A stretch of DNA of 64,000 nucleotides from Aureimonas sp. Leaf427. GTDB lineage: Bacteria; Pseudomonadota; Alphaproteobacteria; Rhizobiales; Rhizobiaceae. Under the pieces are notes generated by a model. It was given only the letters and a program-made list of their open reading frames with translations. It did not search any database and was not told the DNA's origin. Made by a program: the position numbers and the translations under genes. Of this stretch, positions 46,652-55,823 are shown piece by piece (within the stretch, counting starts at the first letter, position 1; each line of letters opens with the position of its first letter). The stretch is from assembly GCF_001425485.1 (NCBI RefSeq), contig NZ_LMQW01000001.1, positions 347,016-411,015 on the forward strand, written 5' to 3'.

Positions 46652-47542
46652 TCAGGAGCCGGCGTCTCGCAGGTGGCGGATGATGCCGGAGAAGTCGACG
46701 TCGCCCTGGCCCGCCTCGGCGAAGGCGGCATAGATCGCCTCGGCATGGTGCCCGAGGGGCGTCGCGACGCCGCCGGCCTCGGCCGCGGCCTTGGCAAGGC
46801 GCAGGTCCTTCAGCATGAGACCGGCGGCGAAGCCCGGCCGGTAGTCGTTGTTGGCGGGCGAGGTCGGCACCGGGCCGGGCACGGGGCAGTAGGTCGTGAG
46901 CGACCAGCACTGGCCGGAGGAGGTGGAGGCGACGTCGAAGAGCGCCTGGGCGGACAGGCCGAGCTTTTCCGCCAGCACGAAGGCCTCCGCGACCGCGATC
47001 ATGGAAACGCCGAGGATCATGTTGTTGCAGATCTTGGCGGCCTGCCCCGCGCCGGCCCCGCCGCAATGCACGATCTTCGACCCCATGGCCTCCAGCAAAG
47101 GCCGCGCGCGTGTGAAGGCGGCCTCGTCGCCGCCGGTCATGAAGGTCAGCGTTCCCCCCGCCGCGCCCTTGGTGCCGCCGGAAACGGGCGCGTCGAGCGA
47201 GGCGAAGCCGGCTTCCGCCGCCAGCTCGTGCGCGCGCCCCGCGCTTTCGATGTCGATCGTGGAACAGTCGACGAGCAGCGTTCCCGGCGCCAGATGCGGC
47301 AGCGCCTCCTGCCAGATCGAGAGCACATGCGCCCCCGCCGGCAGCATGGTCATCACGACCTCGGCGTCGCGGACGGCCTCGCCGAGCGAGGCGGCGAGCG
47401 GAACGCCCTCCGCGCGGGCCGCGCCGAGCGCGCCCTCCGAGACGTCGAAGCCCGCCACGCCATGGCCGGCTCGGGCAAGGTTCAGGGCCATCGGCCGGCC
47501 CATATTGCCGAGGCCGATGAAGGCGATGCGGGTCGAGCTCAT
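46652..47542 (-). CDS. 3-hydroxyisobutyrate dehydrogenase family protein
   Basis: A 296-residue NAD(P)-dependent beta-hydroxyacid dehydrogenase. The cofactor loop is IGLGNMGRPMALNLARAG, the substrate loop DAPVSGGTKGAAGGTL, and the catalytic Lys is in GQAAKICNNMILG. The family includes MmsB, tartronate semialdehyde reductase and related enzymes, so the substrate is not fixed. It lies 42 bp after the GMC oxidoreductase gene. Confidence 0.9.
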   Translation of the reverse strand: MSSTRIAFIGLGNMGRPMALNLARAGHGVAGFDVSEGALGAARAEGVPLAASLGEAVRDAEVVMTMLPAGAHVLSIWQEALPHLAPGTLLVDCSTIDIESAGRAHELAAEAGFASLDAPVSGGTKGAAGGTLTFMTGGDEAAFTRARPLLEAMGSKIVHCGGAGAGQAAKICNNMILGVSMIAVAEAFVLAEKLGLSAQALFDVASTSSGQCWSLTTYCPVPGPVPTSPANNDYRPGFAAGLMLKDLRLAKAAAEAGGVATPLGHHAEAIYAAFAEAGQGDVDFSGIIRHLRDAGS

Positions 47543-47584
47543 GTCGGATTCTCCAGCGGGGGCCGGCTCGGGGAAACGGCGCCG

Positions 47585-49183
47585 TCAGCGCCAGGACTGC
47601 CGGATCAGATCGGCGGCTTTCTCCGCGATCATCAGCGTCGGCGAATTGGTATTGCCCGAGACGATGGCGGGCATGACGGAGGCATCCGCCACGCGCAGGT
47701 TTCGAAGGCCGCGCACGCGAAGCTCGGGATCGACGACGGACCCCTCGTCGGCGCCCATGCGGCAGGTGCCGGCGGGATGAAAGATCGTCGTTCCGATCTC
47801 GCCGGCGGCCGCGACGAGGTCCTCCTCGCTCTGGAACGCCGGTCCCGGCTTGAACTCCTCCGGGTGGTAGGGCCGCAGCGCCGCCTGGGAGACGATGCGC
47901 CGCGTCAGGCGGATGGCGTCGGCGGCCACGCGCCGGTCGGCCTCGGCGGAGAGATAGTTCGGCCGGATCGCCGGCTGGACCCGATGGTCCGGCGCGCCCG
48001 CATGCACGCTGCCGCGGCTCTCCGGGCGCAGGTTGCAGACGCTGGCGGTAAAGGCCGGGAACGTGTGGACGCCCTCGCCGAACTTGTCGAGGCTGAGCGG
48101 CTGGACGTGATACTGGAGATTGGCCGTCTCGAAGGAGGGATCGGACTTGGTGAAGACGCCGAGCTGGCTCGGCGCCATCGACATCGGGCCCGACCGCGTC
48201 AGCGCATATTCGAGCGCGATGGACGCCTTGCCGAGCAGCGAGCTCGCCCGCTCGTTCAGCGTGCGGATGCCGCTGACCTTGTAGGCGCAACGCAGTTGCA
48301 GATGGTCCTGCAGGTTCTCGCCGACGTCGCGGCGCTCGGCGACGAGCGGAATGCCGGCGGCGCCCAGCACCTCGCCGCGCCCGATGCCGGAAAGTTCCAG
48401 GACGTGCGGCGAGCCGATCGCCCCGGCGCAGAGGATCGCCTCGCGGCGGCAGGAGACGGTGCGCACCTCGCCGCCGGTCTCGAACTCGACGCCCCGCACG
48501 GCCAGATCCTCGATCGCCAGCCGGCGGACATGGGCGCTCGTCACGACCTCGAGGTTCGGCCGGTGGCGCGCGGGCTTCAGGAAGGCCTTCACCGTGTTCC
48601 AGCGCACGCCCCGGCGCTGGTTCACCTTGAAGTAGGAGGAGCCCTCGTTGTCCCCGCGATTGAAGTCCTCGATCGGCGGAATGCCGGCCTCCTCTGCGGC
48701 GGCGCGGAAGGCGTCGAGAATGTCCCAGCGCAGGCGCGGCGGCTCGACGCGCCATTCTCCCCCGACCCCGTGCATCTCGTCGGCGCCGGCGAAATAGTCC
48801 TCCGAGCGCTTGAAGAGCGGCAGCACGTCGTCCCAGCCCCAGCCGGCACAGCCCATCTGGCGCCACATGTCGTAGTCGCGCGCCTGGCCGCGCATGTAGA
48901 TCATGCCGTTGATCGAGGAGCAGCCGCCCAGCACCTTGCCGCGCGGATAGGCGAGCGCCCGCCCGTTCAGCCCCGCCTCGGCCTCCGTCTGGAAGCACCA
49001 GTCGGTGCGCGGATTGCCGATGCAGAAAAGATAGCCGACGGGGATGTGGACCCAGGCGTAATTGTCCCGCCGGCCCGCCTCCAGAAGGAGAACAGAGACG
49101 CCGGGATCGGCCGAGAGGCGGTTGGCGAGCGCGCAGCCCGCCGTGCCGCCCCCGACGACGATGTAATCGTAACTATCCTGCAT
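47585..49183 (-). CDS. GMC-family FAD alcohol/choline dehydrogenase-like oxidoreductase
   Basis: A 532-residue flavoenzyme. The FAD site is DYIVVGGGTAGCALANRLSAD; GMC signature 1 is GKVLGGCSSINGMIYMRG and signature 2 GAIGSPHVLELSGIG. Active-site His lies in IFHPAGTCRMG with Asn in NTNSPTLMIAEKAADLI. It oxidises an alcohol to aldehyde; BetA-like choline activity is possible but not shown. Located at the end of a BCAA-type ABC operon, so the imported molecule may be its substrate. Confidence 0.92.
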   Translation of the reverse strand: MQDSYDYIVVGGGTAGCALANRLSADPGVSVLLLEAGRRDNYAWVHIPVGYLFCIGNPRTDWCFQTEAEAGLNGRALAYPRGKVLGGCSSINGMIYMRGQARDYDMWRQMGCAGWGWDDVLPLFKRSEDYFAGADEMHGVGGEWRVEPPRLRWDILDAFRAAAEEAGIPPIEDFNRGDNEGSSYFKVNQRRGVRWNTVKAFLKPARHRPNLEVVTSAHVRRLAIEDLAVRGVEFETGGEVRTVSCRREAILCAGAIGSPHVLELSGIGRGEVLGAAGIPLVAERRDVGENLQDHLQLRCAYKVSGIRTLNERASSLLGKASIALEYALTRSGPMSMAPSQLGVFTKSDPSFETANLQYHVQPLSLDKFGEGVHTFPAFTASVCNLRPESRGSVHAGAPDHRVQPAIRPNYLSAEADRRVAADAIRLTRRIVSQAALRPYHPEEFKPGPAFQSEEDLVAAAGEIGTTIFHPAGTCRMGADEGSVVDPELRVRGLRNLRVADASVMPAIVSGNTNSPTLMIAEKAADLIRQSWR

Positions 49184-49187
49184 CGGA

Positions 49188-50177
49188 TCAACCGCCCTCG
49201 CCGCCGCCGAAGCGCCGCCCGAGACGGGAGGCGAGGAACTCGCCGACGAGGCCGCGCCGGAAGAGGAGGACGCAGACCATGAAGATCACGCCGGTGATCA
49301 CCGTGACGGGAAAGGCCGAGGTGGCGAGGCTGTTCTGGATGGCGACCACGAGCCCCGCGCCGACGACCGGCCCGAGCATGGTTCCGATGCCGCCGAGCAG
49401 CGTCATCAGGATGACCTCGCCGGACATCTGCCACGTCACGTCGGTCAGCGTCGCGAACTGGAAGACGAGCGCCTTCATGCCGCCCGCCACGCCCGCCAGC
49501 GCCGCCGACATGACGAAGGCGGAGAGCTTGTAGGCGTTGACGGAATAGCCGAGCGAGATGGCGCGGCTCTCGTTCTCGCGGATCGAGCGCAGGATCGTGC
49601 CGAAGGGCGAGTTGACGATCCGGTAGATCGCGAAGATCGCGGCGAGGAAGGTCGCGAGCACGAAGAAGTACATGGCGATCGGGTCGGCCAGATCGACGAG
49701 GCCGAGGAAGCGCCCGCGCGGCACGCCCTGCAGCCCGTCCTCGCCGCCGGTGAAGGGCGCCTGAAGGCAGAAGAAGAACACCATCTGCGAGAGGGCGAGC
49801 GTGATCATGGCGAAGTAGATGCCCTGCCGCCGGATCGCCAGCGCACCGATGACGAGGCCGAGGGCGGCCGCGGCCGCGGCGCCCACGACGACGCCGAGTT
49901 CCGGCGTCAGCCCCCATTCCTTGACCGTGTAGGCGGTGACGTAGGCCGCGCTGCCGAAGAAGGCGGCATGGCCGAAGGAGAGAAGGCCGGTATAGCCCAG
50001 AAGCAGGTTGAAGGCCGCCGCGAAGAGGGCGAAGCAGAGGATCTTCATGAGGAAGATCGGGTAGAAGAAGAAGGGCGCCGCCGCGAGCAGCCCGACCGCG
50101 ACGAGGAGAAGCCCGAGCCTCAACCCGTTCGAGGCCGGACGCTCCCGCACCGCGCCGGTTGCCGCAACGCTCGTCAT
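49188..50177 (-). CDS. Branched-chain amino-acid-type ABC transporter permease LivM-like
   Basis: A 329-residue permease with about nine to ten TM segments. It contains LLLGYTGLLSFGHAAFFGSAAY and RSIRENESRAISLGYSVNAYKL, conserved in LivM. Its start overlaps the LivH stop (ATGA). The substrate class can be amino acids, amides, urea or aromatic acids. Confidence 0.93.
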   Translation of the reverse strand: MTSVAATGAVRERPASNGLRLGLLLVAVGLLAAAPFFFYPIFLMKILCFALFAAAFNLLLGYTGLLSFGHAAFFGSAAYVTAYTVKEWGLTPELGVVVGAAAAAALGLVIGALAIRRQGIYFAMITLALSQMVFFFCLQAPFTGGEDGLQGVPRGRFLGLVDLADPIAMYFFVLATFLAAIFAIYRIVNSPFGTILRSIRENESRAISLGYSVNAYKLSAFVMSAALAGVAGGMKALVFQFATLTDVTWQMSGEVILMTLLGGIGTMLGPVVGAGLVVAIQNSLATSAFPVTVITGVIFMVCVLLFRRGLVGEFLASRLGRRFGGGEGG

Positions 50178-51061
50178 GCCGTCCTCCCGAACAGGCCGGC
50201 CGGGCGGATGAGAAGCACCACGGCCATGATCACGAAGACGACGATGTTGGACGCCTCGGGATAGAAGACCTTGGTCAGCCCCTCGCAGAGGCCGAGCAGA
50301 TAGCCGGTCGCGATGGCGCCGCCGATCGAACCCATGCCGCCGATGACGACGACCGCGAAGACCGTGATGATGATGTTGGTGCCCATGAGCGGGCTCACCT
50401 GATAGATCGGCGCCGCCAGGATGCCGGCGAGCCCGGCAAGGCCCGAGCCGAACCCGTAGGTCAGCGTCAGGAGCAGCGGCACGTTGATGCCGAAGGCGCG
50501 CACCAGCTGCGGGTTCTCGGTCGCGGCGCGCAGGTAGGCGCCGAGCCGCGTTTTCTCGATCAGCGCCCAGGTGACGAGGCAGACGAGAAGCGAGGCGACG
50601 ACGATGAAGCCGCGATAGTTCGGCAGGAACATGAAGCCGAGATTGGTGCCGCCGGACAGAAGCTGGGGCGGCGCGTAGGGCTGGCCGGAGGCGCCGTAAT
50701 AATAGCGGAACGTGCCCTCGATCACGAGCGCGAGGCCGAAGGTGAAGAGAAGGCCGTAGAGCGGATCGAGATCGTAGAGCCGGCGCAGCGCGACTCGCTC
50801 CACCACCGCGCCGATCAGGCCGACGACGAGCGGCGCGAGGATCAGCGAGGGCCAGAAGCCGATGCCCGTCACCGAGAGGAAGAGATAGCCGACGAAGGCG
50901 CCCAGCATGTACTGCGCCCCATGGGCGAAGTTGATGATGCGCAGGAGCCCGAAGATGATGGCAAGGCCCAGACTCAGCATCGCGTAGAAGGAGCCGTTGA
51001 TCAGCCCGACGAGAAGCTGCCCCAGAAAGGCCTGGACGGGAACGCCGAAGATCATCGTCAT
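50174..51061 (-). CDS. Branched-chain amino-acid-type ABC transporter permease LivH-like
   Basis: A 295-residue permease with about eight TM segments. The N-terminal QLLVGLINGSFYAMLSLGLA and IINFAHGAQYMLGAFVGY are LivH hallmarks. The ATG at 51061 was chosen; a TTG at 51070 would overlap the LivF stop and add three residues. Confidence 0.93.
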   Translation of the reverse strand: MTMIFGVPVQAFLGQLLVGLINGSFYAMLSLGLAIIFGLLRIINFAHGAQYMLGAFVGYLFLSVTGIGFWPSLILAPLVVGLIGAVVERVALRRLYDLDPLYGLLFTFGLALVIEGTFRYYYGASGQPYAPPQLLSGGTNLGFMFLPNYRGFIVVASLLVCLVTWALIEKTRLGAYLRAATENPQLVRAFGINVPLLLTLTYGFGSGLAGLAGILAAPIYQVSPLMGTNIIITVFAVVVIGGMGSIGGAIATGYLLGLCEGLTKVFYPEASNIVVFVIMAVVLLIRPAGLFGRTA

Positions 51062-51066
51062 CCCGG

Positions 51067-51780
51067 TCAAACTCCCAGCGTTTCGGTCATCTGCGTCATC
51101 CGGCTCGGCAGCTCGCCGACGGGGAAGCCGTCCAGCACGCGCCCGTGGTCCATGAGGTAGAAGCGGTCCGCGACCTTGGCGGCGAAGCGGAAGTTCTGCT
51201 CGACGAGCAGCACCGTCATGCCGCGCGCCTTCAGCACCTGGAGAATCTCGCCGATGCGCTGGACGATGACCGGCGCGAGCCCTTCTGTCGGCTCGTCGAG
51301 AAGCAGGAGCTTGACGCCCGAGCGCAGGATGCGCGCGATGGCGAGCATCTGCTGCTCGCCGCCGGATAGCTGCATGCCGCCGCTCTGGCGCCGCTCCTTC
51401 AGATTGGGAAAGAGCGTGTAGATTTCCTCCACGCTCATGCCGCCCGGCGCCACGATCGGCGGCAGCATGAGGTTTTCCTCGACGGAGAGGCTGGCGAAGA
51501 TGCCGCGCTCCTCCGGCACGAAGCCCATGCCGAGCTTGGCCACGCGGTGGAGCGGAACCTTCAGGAGATCGCGGCCCTCGAAGAGGAGCGTGCCGCTGCG
51601 CTTGGAGAGAAGCCCCATGATGGCGCGCAGCGTCGTCGTCTTGCCGACGCCGTTGCGCCCGAGCAGCGTCACGGTCTCGCCGGGAAAGATGTCGAGATCG
51701 ACGCCGTGCAGCGCCTGGCTCTCGCCATACCAGGCATTGAGGCCGCGAACGGCGAGAAGCGGCTTGCCGCCGTCAGACAT
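51067..51780 (-). CDS. Branched-chain amino-acid-type ABC transporter ATP-binding protein LivF-like
   Basis: A 237-residue ATPase with Walker A GRNGVGKTTTLRAIMG, signature LSGGEQQMLAIARIL and Walker B LLLLDEPTEGLAP. Its start overlaps the LivG stop by 8 bp. Confidence 0.93.
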   Translation of the reverse strand: MSDGGKPLLAVRGLNAWYGESQALHGVDLDIFPGETVTLLGRNGVGKTTTLRAIMGLLSKRSGTLLFEGRDLLKVPLHRVAKLGMGFVPEERGIFASLSVEENLMLPPIVAPGGMSVEEIYTLFPNLKERRQSGGMQLSGGEQQMLAIARILRSGVKLLLLDEPTEGLAPVIVQRIGEILQVLKARGMTVLLVEQNFRFAAKVADRFYLMDHGRVLDGFPVGELPSRMTQMTETLGV

Positions 51781-52606
51781 GGTCGGTTCCCATATAGGCC
51801 GTGCGCACGCGCTGGTCGGTGGAGACGGTGCGATAGTCGCCCGCCGCCAGAATCTCGCCGCGCTGGAGCACGGTGACGCGGTCGCAGAGATCGGCGACGA
51901 CCTTCAGATTGTGCTCCACCATCAGCACCGCATGGCTCTTGGCGACCTCCCGGATGATGGCGGCGATGACCTCCACGTCCTCGTGCCCCATGCCCGCCAT
52001 CGGCTCGTCAAGGAGCAGAACCTTGGGTTCGAGCGCCAGCGTCGTCGCGATCTCGAGGACGCGCTTGCGCCCGTAGGAGAGGCTGGCCGCCGGGCGGTCG
52101 CGCGCTTCCGTGAGACCCACGGCCTCGATCAGTTCCATCGCGCGCGCGTTCAACCGGTCGAGGCTCGAGAGCGGGCGCCAGAATTGGACGGCGAGCCCGC
52201 TCTGCCGCTGGAGCGCGACGCGGACGTTTTCGAGGATGGTCAGATGCGGAAATGTCGCCGAGATCTGGAAGGAGCGCACCAGCCCCATGCGCGCGACCTT
52301 GGCCGGCGCCGTCTTCGTGATGTCCTCGCCCATCAGCGAGATCGTGCCGGAGGTCGGCTGCAGGAATTTCGTCAGAAGGTTGAAGACGGTCGTCTTGCCC
52401 GCCCCGTTCGGCCCGATCAGCGCATGGACCTCGGCATGCCCGACGTCGAGATCGACCTTGTTGACCGCGGTGAAGGCGCCGAAGTCGCGCCGGAGCCCCC
52501 GGCAGGACAGGACGGCCTCGCCCTTGGCGAGCGTCCGGCCGGGCTCGGCGGCCCCGGCGGCCCTTGCCAGGACGCCGGGGCTTGCAGATGGGATGGCGGT
52601 GCTCAT
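51773..52606 (-). CDS. Branched-chain amino-acid-type ABC transporter ATP-binding protein LivG-like
   Basis: A 277-residue ATPase with Walker A GPNGAGKTTVFNLLTKF, signature-like LSYGRKRVLEIATTLA, and Walker B KVLLLDEPMAGMG. The ATG at 52606 is 8 bp after the binding-protein stop. An N-terminal Ala/Pro-rich stretch of about 30 residues precedes the ATPase domain. Confidence 0.93.
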   Translation of the reverse strand: MSTAIPSASPGVLARAAGAAEPGRTLAKGEAVLSCRGLRRDFGAFTAVNKVDLDVGHAEVHALIGPNGAGKTTVFNLLTKFLQPTSGTISLMGEDITKTAPAKVARMGLVRSFQISATFPHLTILENVRVALQRQSGLAVQFWRPLSSLDRLNARAMELIEAVGLTEARDRPAASLSYGRKRVLEIATTLALEPKVLLLDEPMAGMGHEDVEVIAAIIREVAKSHAVLMVEHNLKVVADLCDRVTVLQRGEILAAGDYRTVSTDQRVRTAYMGTDHV

Positions 52607-52614
52607 GCCGGCGC

Positions 52615-53847
52615 TTACGGAGTGACCAGCGGGCAGTTGCTCTTGGCGGGGTCGAGATAGGCCGTGTCGCCGGGCACGGTCGCCAGAACCTTGAAATAGT
52701 CCCAGGGCTTGGTGCTCTCGGACGGCTTCTTCACCTCGAGAAGATACATGTCGTAGATCATGCGGCCGTTCTTGGCGACCTTGCCGCCGCGCGCGAGGAC
52801 GTCGTCGACGGGCATCTCGTGGAGAGCGGCGGCGACCGGCTCGGTCGCGTCGGTCTTGGCCTTGTCGATCGCCTTGAGATACTGCAGCACCGCCGAATAG
52901 GTGCCGGTATGGATCATGTTCGGCATGCGCTGCGTGCGCTCGAAGAAGCGCTGGCCGAAAGCACGCGATTCATCGTCCCGGTCCCAGTAGAACCCTTCCG
53001 TCAGCGACAGGCCCTGCGCGGCTTCGAGGCCGAGCCCGTGGACCTCGGACAGGGTGAAGAGGAGCGCGGCGAGCCGCTGGCCGCCCGCCACGATGCCGAA
53101 CTCCGCCGCCTGCTTCACCGCATTGGCCGTGTCGAGGCCGGCATTGGCCATGCCGATCACCTTGGCGCCCGAGGACTGGGCCTGGAGCAGGAAGGAGGAG
53201 AAGTCGGTGTTCGACAGCGGATGGCGGACGGAGCCGAGAACCGTGCCGCCGCTTTCCTTGACGAAGTTCGAGGTCTGCTCCTCCAGCGAATAGCCGAAGG
53301 CGTAGTCGGCGGTGAGGAAGAACCAGGTGTCGCCGCCCTGCTTCACCAGCGCCCCGCCGGTGCCGACGGCCAGCGCGTGCGTGTCGTAGGCCCAGTGGAA
53401 GCCGTAGGGGCTGCAGGCCTTGCCGGTCAGGTCGATCGTCGCGGCGCCCGTGACGATGTTGATCTTCTTCTTCTCCTTCGACAGGCCCTGCACGGCCAGC
53501 GCCACGGAGGAGGTCGTCAGTTCCATGATGGCATCCACCTGTTCGGTGTCGTACCACTGGCGCGCGATGTTGGAGGCGATGTCGGGCTTGTTCTGGTGAT
53601 CGGCGGTGATCACCTCGATCTTCTTGCCGAGCACCGTGCCGCCGAAATCCTCGACCGCCATCTTGGCGGCCTCGAAGGACCAGCGGCCGCCGAAATCGGC
53701 GTAGACGCCGGACTGGTCGTTCAGGATGCCGATCTTGACGATATCGTCGGAGACCTCCTGCGCCGCGGCAGGCATCGCCGCGGCCGCCGCCAGCGCGGTG
53801 GCCGCGCCTGCCAGGAACATGCCCTTCAGTCTGCCGGAAATCGTCAT
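52615..53847 (-). CDS. Branched-chain amino-acid-type ABC transporter substrate-binding protein
   Basis: A 410-residue periplasmic binding protein of the LivJ-type (PBP type I). The Sec signal is about 29 residues and ends AAMPAAAQ. The mature protein begins EVSDDIVKIGILNDQSGVYADF, the usual opening. The start at ATG 53847 puts the signal at the N-terminus. First gene of the operon, divergent from LysR across about 300 bp. Confidence 0.93.
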   Translation of the reverse strand: MTISGRLKGMFLAGAATALAAAAAMPAAAQEVSDDIVKIGILNDQSGVYADFGGRWSFEAAKMAVEDFGGTVLGKKIEVITADHQNKPDIASNIARQWYDTEQVDAIMELTTSSVALAVQGLSKEKKKINIVTGAATIDLTGKACSPYGFHWAYDTHALAVGTGGALVKQGGDTWFFLTADYAFGYSLEEQTSNFVKESGGTVLGSVRHPLSNTDFSSFLLQAQSSGAKVIGMANAGLDTANAVKQAAEFGIVAGGQRLAALLFTLSEVHGLGLEAAQGLSLTEGFYWDRDDESRAFGQRFFERTQRMPNMIHTGTYSAVLQYLKAIDKAKTDATEPVAAALHEMPVDDVLARGGKVAKNGRMIYDMYLLEVKKPSESTKPWDYFKVLATVPGDTAYLDPAKSNCPLVTP

Positions 53848-54148
53848 CGCTCTCCCTTTCGCCCAATCCATCGATCGCGTCTCGGGACGTCGCAGGGCCG
53901 GCATCGTCTCCGCGCCCCCGTCCTGCGATCCGCAAGGGTCAAGGCGGCATCGGATGGACCGGCCGTGATCGTCCTCCCCGCTTTTCCGCCCGTCGTTCGC
54001 GCGCGTTAAAAGCCCTCGCCGCCCTTCGGCCTCCCAGCGGAACGGCGGCGACAGGGAAAGGCTAACACCAAGGAAGATGCATCAGAATGGCGTTTTTCGT
54101 ACAGCCATTGTACGAAAATGCACAGGGACACGATGCTGAGGACGCCGT
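53848..54148. other. Divergent regulatory region between SBP and LysR genes
   Basis: About 300 bp without a gene. The only marked structure is the palindrome at 54094-54118 next to the LysR gene. A promoter for the minus-strand operon was not evident by eye. Confidence 0.45.
54094..54118. promoter_or_regulatory. Likely LysR binding site
   Basis: TTTTCGTACA and TGTACGAAAA are perfect 10-bp inverted arms around GCCAT, centred about 43 bp before the LysR start. LysR regulators normally autorepress from such a site in the divergent promoter region. It contains the T-N11-A type symmetry expected for the family. Confidence 0.7.
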
Positions 54149-55060
54149 ATGCGGTTCGACTGGGACGACCTGCGCCACTTCCTGGCCGTGGCCCGCACGA
54201 GCCAGCTCTCGGCCGCCGCGCGCCGGCTGCGCAGCAACCATGTCACCGTGTCCCGCCGGATCGACCGGCTGGAGCAGGCGCTGTCCATGCGCCTTTTCGA
54301 GCGCTCCTCGCGCGGCTACACGCTGACCGTTCTCGGCGAGCGCCTCGTCGCCCATGCCGAGCGCATGGAGCGGGAGGTGGAAAGCTTCGGGGAGACGATG
54401 CTCGGCGCCGGCGAATGGGCGCGCGGCGTCGCCCGGCTCTCGACGCCGGAGGGCTTCGGCAATTTCTTCCTGGCCGAACGCCTGCCCTCCTTCGCCCGCG
54501 CCCATCCCGGTCTTCTCGTGGAGTTCGTGACGATCCAGCAGATCGTCTCCCTATCGCGCCGCGAGGCCGACCTTTCCGTGACGCTGCACGTGCCGAGCGC
54601 CGGCCCCTACACGAGCGAGCGCGTCGCGGGCTACCGCCTCTTTCTCTACGCCTCGCGCGACTATCTCGCCCGGCACGGTCCGATCGGCACGCGGGCGGAG
54701 GTGAACCTCCATCCGCTCATCGGCTATGTCGAGGACATGATCTTCACGCCGGGCCTCGACTATCTGTCCGAGATCCTGCCGGGCATGCGCGCGGGCTATC
54801 AGAGCTCCAGCATCCAGGCCCAGCTTCAGGCGACCCTGGCCGGTTTCGGCATCGGCATCCTGCCCTTCTTCATCGCATCCCGTCACGCCGATCTCGTGCC
54901 CATCCTGCCGCGCGAGCTTCATCTGGAGCGCGACTACTGGATGAGCGTCCACGAAGACCTCGCCGCCGCCCCCCGCATCCGCATCCTGGCGGACTTCATC
55001 CGGCGTCAGGCAGCGGAATTCGGCCCCCGATTCCGGGGAGAGGCGCTGCTCGGCACCTGA
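54149..55060 (+). CDS. LysR-family transcriptional regulator
   Basis: A 303-residue regulator. The N-terminal winged helix-turn-helix is MRFDWDDLRHFLAVARTSQL with SAAARRLRSNHVTVSRRIDRLE, followed by a C-terminal substrate-binding domain. Divergent from the BCAA-type operon and adjacent to a strong palindrome, so it likely controls that operon in response to the transported compound. Confidence 0.93.
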   Translation: MRFDWDDLRHFLAVARTSQLSAAARRLRSNHVTVSRRIDRLEQALSMRLFERSSRGYTLTVLGERLVAHAERMEREVESFGETMLGAGEWARGVARLSTPEGFGNFFLAERLPSFARAHPGLLVEFVTIQQIVSLSRREADLSVTLHVPSAGPYTSERVAGYRLFLYASRDYLARHGPIGTRAEVNLHPLIGYVEDMIFTPGLDYLSEILPGMRAGYQSSSIQAQLQATLAGFGIGILPFFIASRHADLVPILPRELHLERDYWMSVHEDLAAAPRIRILADFIRRQAAEFGPRFRGEALLGT

Positions 55061-55089
55061 CGGCGGCGGCGCTCTTTCCCGTCGGTGGA

Positions 55090-55114
55090 ATGGCATCGGC
55101 CGCCGCCATGCCAT
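55090..55114. terminator. Possible hairpin between convergent LysR and small exported protein genes
   Basis: ATGGCAT and ATGCCAT arms enclose 11 nt. There is no T-run, so intrinsic termination is doubtful. Confidence 0.25.
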
Positions 55115-55160
55115 GTCGGTTGGCGCGGGAGGCCAGCGGTCCTTGTCGGGGCCGCTTGTC

Positions 55161-55823
55161 TCAGAACGACGAGGACCCGCAGGCGGCGAAGCGCGTTCTA
55201 GGCTCGGCGGCACAGGTGCCTGTGCGGTTCGATCGCTCCACCGTGGTGCGCAGGGCGCCGATATCGGCGGGCGTGATGTCGCCGTTGTCGGCCTGCTGCG
55301 TCTGCGCGTCGCGGCGGAACTCGCTAAGGGCCGCCATCGTCCTGTCGGCATCGGGCGTGCCGAACTCGTCCGGCAGATAGGCGAGCGCGGCGAGGTAGGA
55401 GGCCGCGCGCTGGATGAGATCGGGATCGGGCCCGGAGCGCCGCACACGATCGAGCGAGATCGAGCCGTCGGAGCGCCAAGTCGAGAAATCGGCGGAGCTG
55501 GCGCAGCGCCGGCCGGAATATTCGTAGATCGCCCGCCCGTCGTCTCGCGTGACCGTCAGCTCGAAACCGCGGCAGGGATCGTAGCAGCCTGCGCCGCAGA
55601 TCTCCCCGGTCGACCGGGACACCGCCTTCTGCGGAACGACGTTGATGGCGACGTCGCGCCCGAAGGAGCGGGAATTGTCCGATCCCGACCGCGCGGTGCT
55701 CAGCGTCTGGTCGACGAAACCGACGACATCGCTCCACTGGTCCGACGTCAGTTCCTCCTCGGCCCGCACCGTCGAGGCAGAGAAAAGGAAGAGAAAAGCG
55801 GCAAGGCAGCGAAGCGCGGTCAT
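55161..55823 (-). CDS. Small exported protein of unknown function
   Basis: A 220-residue protein I do not recognise. A signal peptide of about 20 residues (LRCLAAFLFLFSASTVRA) is followed by a mature part with four cysteines in ICGAGCYDPC and RRCASS, and two more near the C-terminus (GTCAAE, FAACGSSSF), suggesting disulfides in the periplasm. The ATG overlaps the stop of the protease gene (ATGA), so the two are translated together. It is the last gene of the tubulin-linked run. Confidence 0.7.
   Translation of the reverse strand: MTALRCLAAFLFLFSASTVRAEEELTSDQWSDVVGFVDQTLSTARSGSDNSRSFGRDVAINVVPQKAVSRSTGEICGAGCYDPCRGFELTVTRDDGRAIYEYSGRRCASSADFSTWRSDGSISLDRVRRSGPDPDLIQRAASYLAALAYLPDEFGTPDADRTMAALSEFRRDAQTQQADNGDITPADIGALRTTVERSNRTGTCAAEPRTRFAACGSSSF

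Noticed and set aside
55090-55114. Strong terminator after LysR
   Set aside because: The hairpin has no T-run and the loop is long, so it is only listed with low confidence.
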